Source: CAYGVX01 sp964395545
GTDB lineage: Archaea > Thermoproteota > Bathyarchaeia > Bathyarchaeales > SOJC01
Direction: 5' to 3'
Assembly: GCA_964395545.1 (NCBI GenBank)
Contig: CAYNAW010000054.1
Coordinates: 1 to 7,533 of the forward strand
Length of the DNA stretch: 7,533 nt
The notes below the pieces were generated by a model. The model was not told where the DNA came from. It saw only the letters and a list, made by a program, of their open reading frames with translations, and ran no database searches. This document shows positions 5,843 to 7,533 of the stretch, one piece after another. The translations under genes were made by a program, and so were the position numbers. Position 1 is the first letter of the stretch. Every line of letters starts with the position of its first letter.

Positions 5843-6628
5843 TCAAGACTGGCATTTATCCAATATCTTAGAGAAGTTGCTTTCGTTTCTCTCCTGTTTG
5901 TACCTTCTCAGGGCCTCCAATAGGCCCTCTTCATCAATGCCTCCAAGTTTCCTCGTGACCAGCTCTGCAGTTGAGCTTCTCAGCAGGAGGAACTGGCAAA
6001 GGGACGTTACGTTGGAGACACGTCTCGTGACACTCGCGGTCTCGAAGTCTACGAGACAAGGTTCATCGTCTGCCTCGATTATAACGTGCTTAGCTGCGTT
6101 ACTCAATTCTCCATGGTCTAGCCCAGCTTCGTCCAGTCTCCGCGCTTGTTGCAGGACTGAACACAAAACACGGCGAAGCCTCATCGATGCATCTGTTTCT
6201 GACAGAAGCTGTACCCATTCGGGAAGCAACTTACCTGCGACGTATTCCATCACTAGGAAGTTGGCAGTGGCTCCAAGCAGGCGGGGTCCAACGGTCACCA
6301 TATTCGCTGTTTGAAGCATGTTGGCCTCATGTTGCATGGTCGCTCTGTCAGCGTCTGCCCTTCGGATTTTCAAAGCCACGTTGCCACCATCCTGAAGGGC
6401 TTTGACCACGATGCCCACGTTTCCCTTTCCCAGGACACGCAGGTTGCAAACAGTTTTTTCACCTGAGAACTCGATTGCGCTGATTCCGAGCTTCTTCAGC
6501 TCCTCGAGGCGGTGCTTCAACTCGTCAAGTCGGCATTCTGGGTAGCAGATGACGTGTCTGTATTCTTCTTCTACGAGATTTCTTAACTCAACTTTTAAGT
6601 TGTTGGGCAAACGGAACAGCCTCGGCAT
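5843..6628 (-). CDS. Atypical archaeal Ser/Thr protein kinase (COG2112-like)
   Basis: A 261-residue protein with a kinase fold of the short archaeal type related to RIO and other atypical kinases. After a helical N-terminal region of about 60 residues comes a glycine-rich loop LGKGNVGIVV (66-75), then the ATP-anchoring Lys87 in ALKIRR, a likely partner Glu101, a hinge VMEYVAG (126-132), a catalytic-loop equivalent DHGELSNAAKHVI (171-183) and a metal-binding Asp194 in LVDFETAS. Where typical kinases have HRD, this one has His172-Gly173-Glu174, so a glutamate stands in the base position; Lys180-His181 follow, as I recall for COG2112 proteins. Activity is probable but unproven and the substrate is unknown. 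The ATG at 6628 lacks a clear ribosome binding site; a TATA-like element about 55-60 bases upstream is shared with the divergent ParB-like gene. The gene ends 48 bases from the convergent receiver gene. Confidence 0.8.
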   Translation of the reverse strand: MPRLFRLPNNLKVELRNLVEEEYRHVICYPECRLDELKHRLEELKKLGISAIEFSGEKTVCNLRVLGKGNVGIVVKALQDGGNVALKIRRADADRATMQHEANMLQTANMVTVGPRLLGATANFLVMEYVAGKLLPEWVQLLSETDASMRLRRVLCSVLQQARRLDEAGLDHGELSNAAKHVIIEADDEPCLVDFETASVTRRVSNVTSLCQFLLLRSSTAELVTRKLGGIDEEGLLEALRRYKQERNESNFSKILDKCQS

Positions 6629-6682
6629 GTGCTTTTTGTAGCTATTGGAGCATCTTCTGGCCTTCGTGGGAAGTTCATGCAG

Positions 6683-6690
6683 TTTATAAG
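6683..6690. promoter_or_regulatory. Divergent promoter with a shared palindromic TATA core
   Basis: TTTATAAG on the + strand reads CTTATAAA on the - strand, with TTATAA as a perfect core palindrome. On the + strand a start about 25 bases downstream would fall near 6710-6714, just before the ribosome binding site of the ParB-like gene. On the - strand a start near 6655-6660 would give the kinase gene a leader of about 30 bases. It is the only good TATA-like element in this 100-base gap. Confidence 0.5.
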
Positions 6691-6714
6691 GTTAAGCCTT
6701 TTCTTTAGAAGGAA

Positions 6715-6720
6715 GGGAGG
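6715..6720 (+). promoter_or_regulatory. Ribosome binding site of the ParB-like gene
   Basis: GGGAGG lies eight bases before the ATG at 6729, within a purine-rich run, and fixes that start codon. With the TATA core at 6683-6690 the mRNA leader would be very short, beginning close to this site. Confidence 0.6.
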
Positions 6721-6728
6721 AGAAGCGT

Positions 6729-7533
6729 ATGGCTGAATTGAAAGAGATAGTATTGAGCAAGATTCATCCGAACAGGCTTAACCCTCGTCTGGACATAAAC
6801 ATCGAGAGACTCAATGAGTTGGCGGATAGCATAAGAGAAGTAGGCCTCCTAGAGCCTATCATCGTTAGACCTGTAGGCGAAGAGTATGAGGTCGTGGTCG
6901 GTGAGCGACGCTACCGTGCCTCTCAGCAGGCAGGACTCCGGCAGATTCCCGCGATAGTTCGCGAGTTCACCGAAGAACAGGTAATAGCGCTGAACCTCGT
7001 TGAAAACGTGCAGAGGGAAGACCTCAGCGCCGTCGAGAAGGGCAACTGCTGCAAACAGCTTTTGGAGAAGTTTCCCGAAAAATATCCAACGAGGGAAACA
7101 GTCGGCAAGAAAATCGGTGTATCTGCGGACACTGTAGGTGGCTGGCTTAGGCTGACTGCGGCGCCCGCCGAGATTCAGCGGATGGTTGCGCCAGCCGCGA
7201 AGGCAGGTGTGCCGCGGGAGATGGGCAAACTGGACTATAGCACTGCCCTCTCAATCACACGTCAGATACCGGAGTCCACAAGGCAGGTAGAGGTTGCCAA
7301 AGAAATCGCAAGCAGGCCAATTCACGGTAGAAAAGCCCGAGAAGTCGTGGCAAAAGCCGCTGAAGAACCCGAGAAACCGGTGGAGGAGATAGTAGAGGAG
7401 ATCTTTGAGGAACCTTGCGAACTCGTCTTCGAAGCAGCTGACAAAGACCTCGTAGTGAAGGGCTTACAGACTCAAATTACAAGGACTAACGCTCCAGACT
7501 CGAGAATAAAGGTGGGGAGTGTAGTCCACGCCA
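6729..7533 (+). CDS. ParB-like partition/nuclease-fold protein, 3' end beyond the window
   Basis: 268 codons are open from the ATG at 6729 to the right edge with no stop, so the C-terminus is missing. Residues 1-100 form a ParB N-terminal domain: an NPR-containing first box (18-20), LADSIREVGLLEPIIVRP (31-48), the nucleotide-binding box GERRYRA (58-64) and ENVQRED (92-98). A helix-turn-helix follows at about 121-142 (TRETVGKKIGVSADTVGGWL). In bacterial ParB/Noc proteins these boxes bind CTP and the helix-turn-helix reads a parS site. After an acidic linker (about 208-226, EEPEKPVEEIVEEIFEEP) a further segment LVVKGLQTQITR begins that does not look like the usual ParB dimerisation domain. No ParA is visible. 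A chromosome- or plasmid-partition role, or a ParB-type transcription factor role, are both possible. Confidence 0.85.
   Translation, partial: MAELKEIVLSKIHPNRLNPRLDINIERLNELADSIREVGLLEPIIVRPVGEEYEVVVGERRYRASQQAGLRQIPAIVREFTEEQVIALNLVENVQREDLSAVEKGNCCKQLLEKFPEKYPTRETVGKKIGVSADTVGGWLRLTAAPAEIQRMVAPAAKAGVPREMGKLDYSTALSITRQIPESTRQVEVAKEIASRPIHGRKAREVVAKAAEEPEKPVEEIVEEIFEEPCELVFEAADKDLVVKGLQTQITRTNAPDSRIKVGSVVHA

Noticed and set aside
1..7533. tRNA or rRNA genes, CRISPR repeats, insertion sequences, restriction or toxin genes
   Set aside because: No cloverleaf-like T-arm motifs in the gaps, no regularly spaced repeats, no transposase motifs and no defence-family proteins were seen.

Overview
This window is about 7.5 kb of archaeal chromosome at roughly 50% GC. 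It is most likely from the TACK side of the Archaea, and a Bathyarchaeia-like lineage is my best guess. The signs are an archaeal pantoate kinase next to an archaeal-type phosphopantetheine adenylyltransferase, a COG2112-type archaeal protein kinase, a small NitrOD5-like protein, TATA-box promoters, a T-rich terminator-like tract, GGAGGTGA-type ribosome binding sites and three TTG start codons. The lineage is an inference from protein character, not from a marker-gene comparison.

Layout. Positions 1-37 may be the very end of an upstream gene, followed by a T-rich tract and about 300 bases without a convincing gene. Positions 368-2550 are a tight + strand operon: an ECF-transporter S component, pantoate kinase (TTG start abutting the previous stop) and archaeal CoaD/PPAT (TTG start overlapping the previous stop by 4 bases). 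Next is a 167-base AT-rich gap with two 14-bp inverted repeats and a TATA-like box. Positions 2718-5794 are a second + strand operon: a small NitrOD5-like protein, a PAS-GAF-GAF soluble histidine kinase and a receiver-only response regulator whose start lies 49 bases inside the kinase gene. Converging on it from the - strand is an atypical Ser/Thr kinase (5843-6628). A ParB-like gene leaves this kinase's promoter region in the opposite direction and runs off the right edge of the window.

How the genes work together. Operon one covers two steps of archaeal coenzyme A synthesis: pantoate to 4-phosphopantoate, and 4'-phosphopantetheine to dephospho-CoA. Its membrane protein is a candidate importer of a CoA precursor. 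Operon two is a complete phosphorelay input (soluble sensor kinase plus receiver) with no DNA-binding output. The small NitrOD5-like protein encoded first is the natural candidate partner or output. The kinase and ParB-like genes share a short divergent promoter region with a palindromic TATA core.

I saw no mobile element, CRISPR array, tRNA or rRNA gene, and no clear defence system. The most system-like object is the NitrOD5-like/histidine kinase/receiver module.
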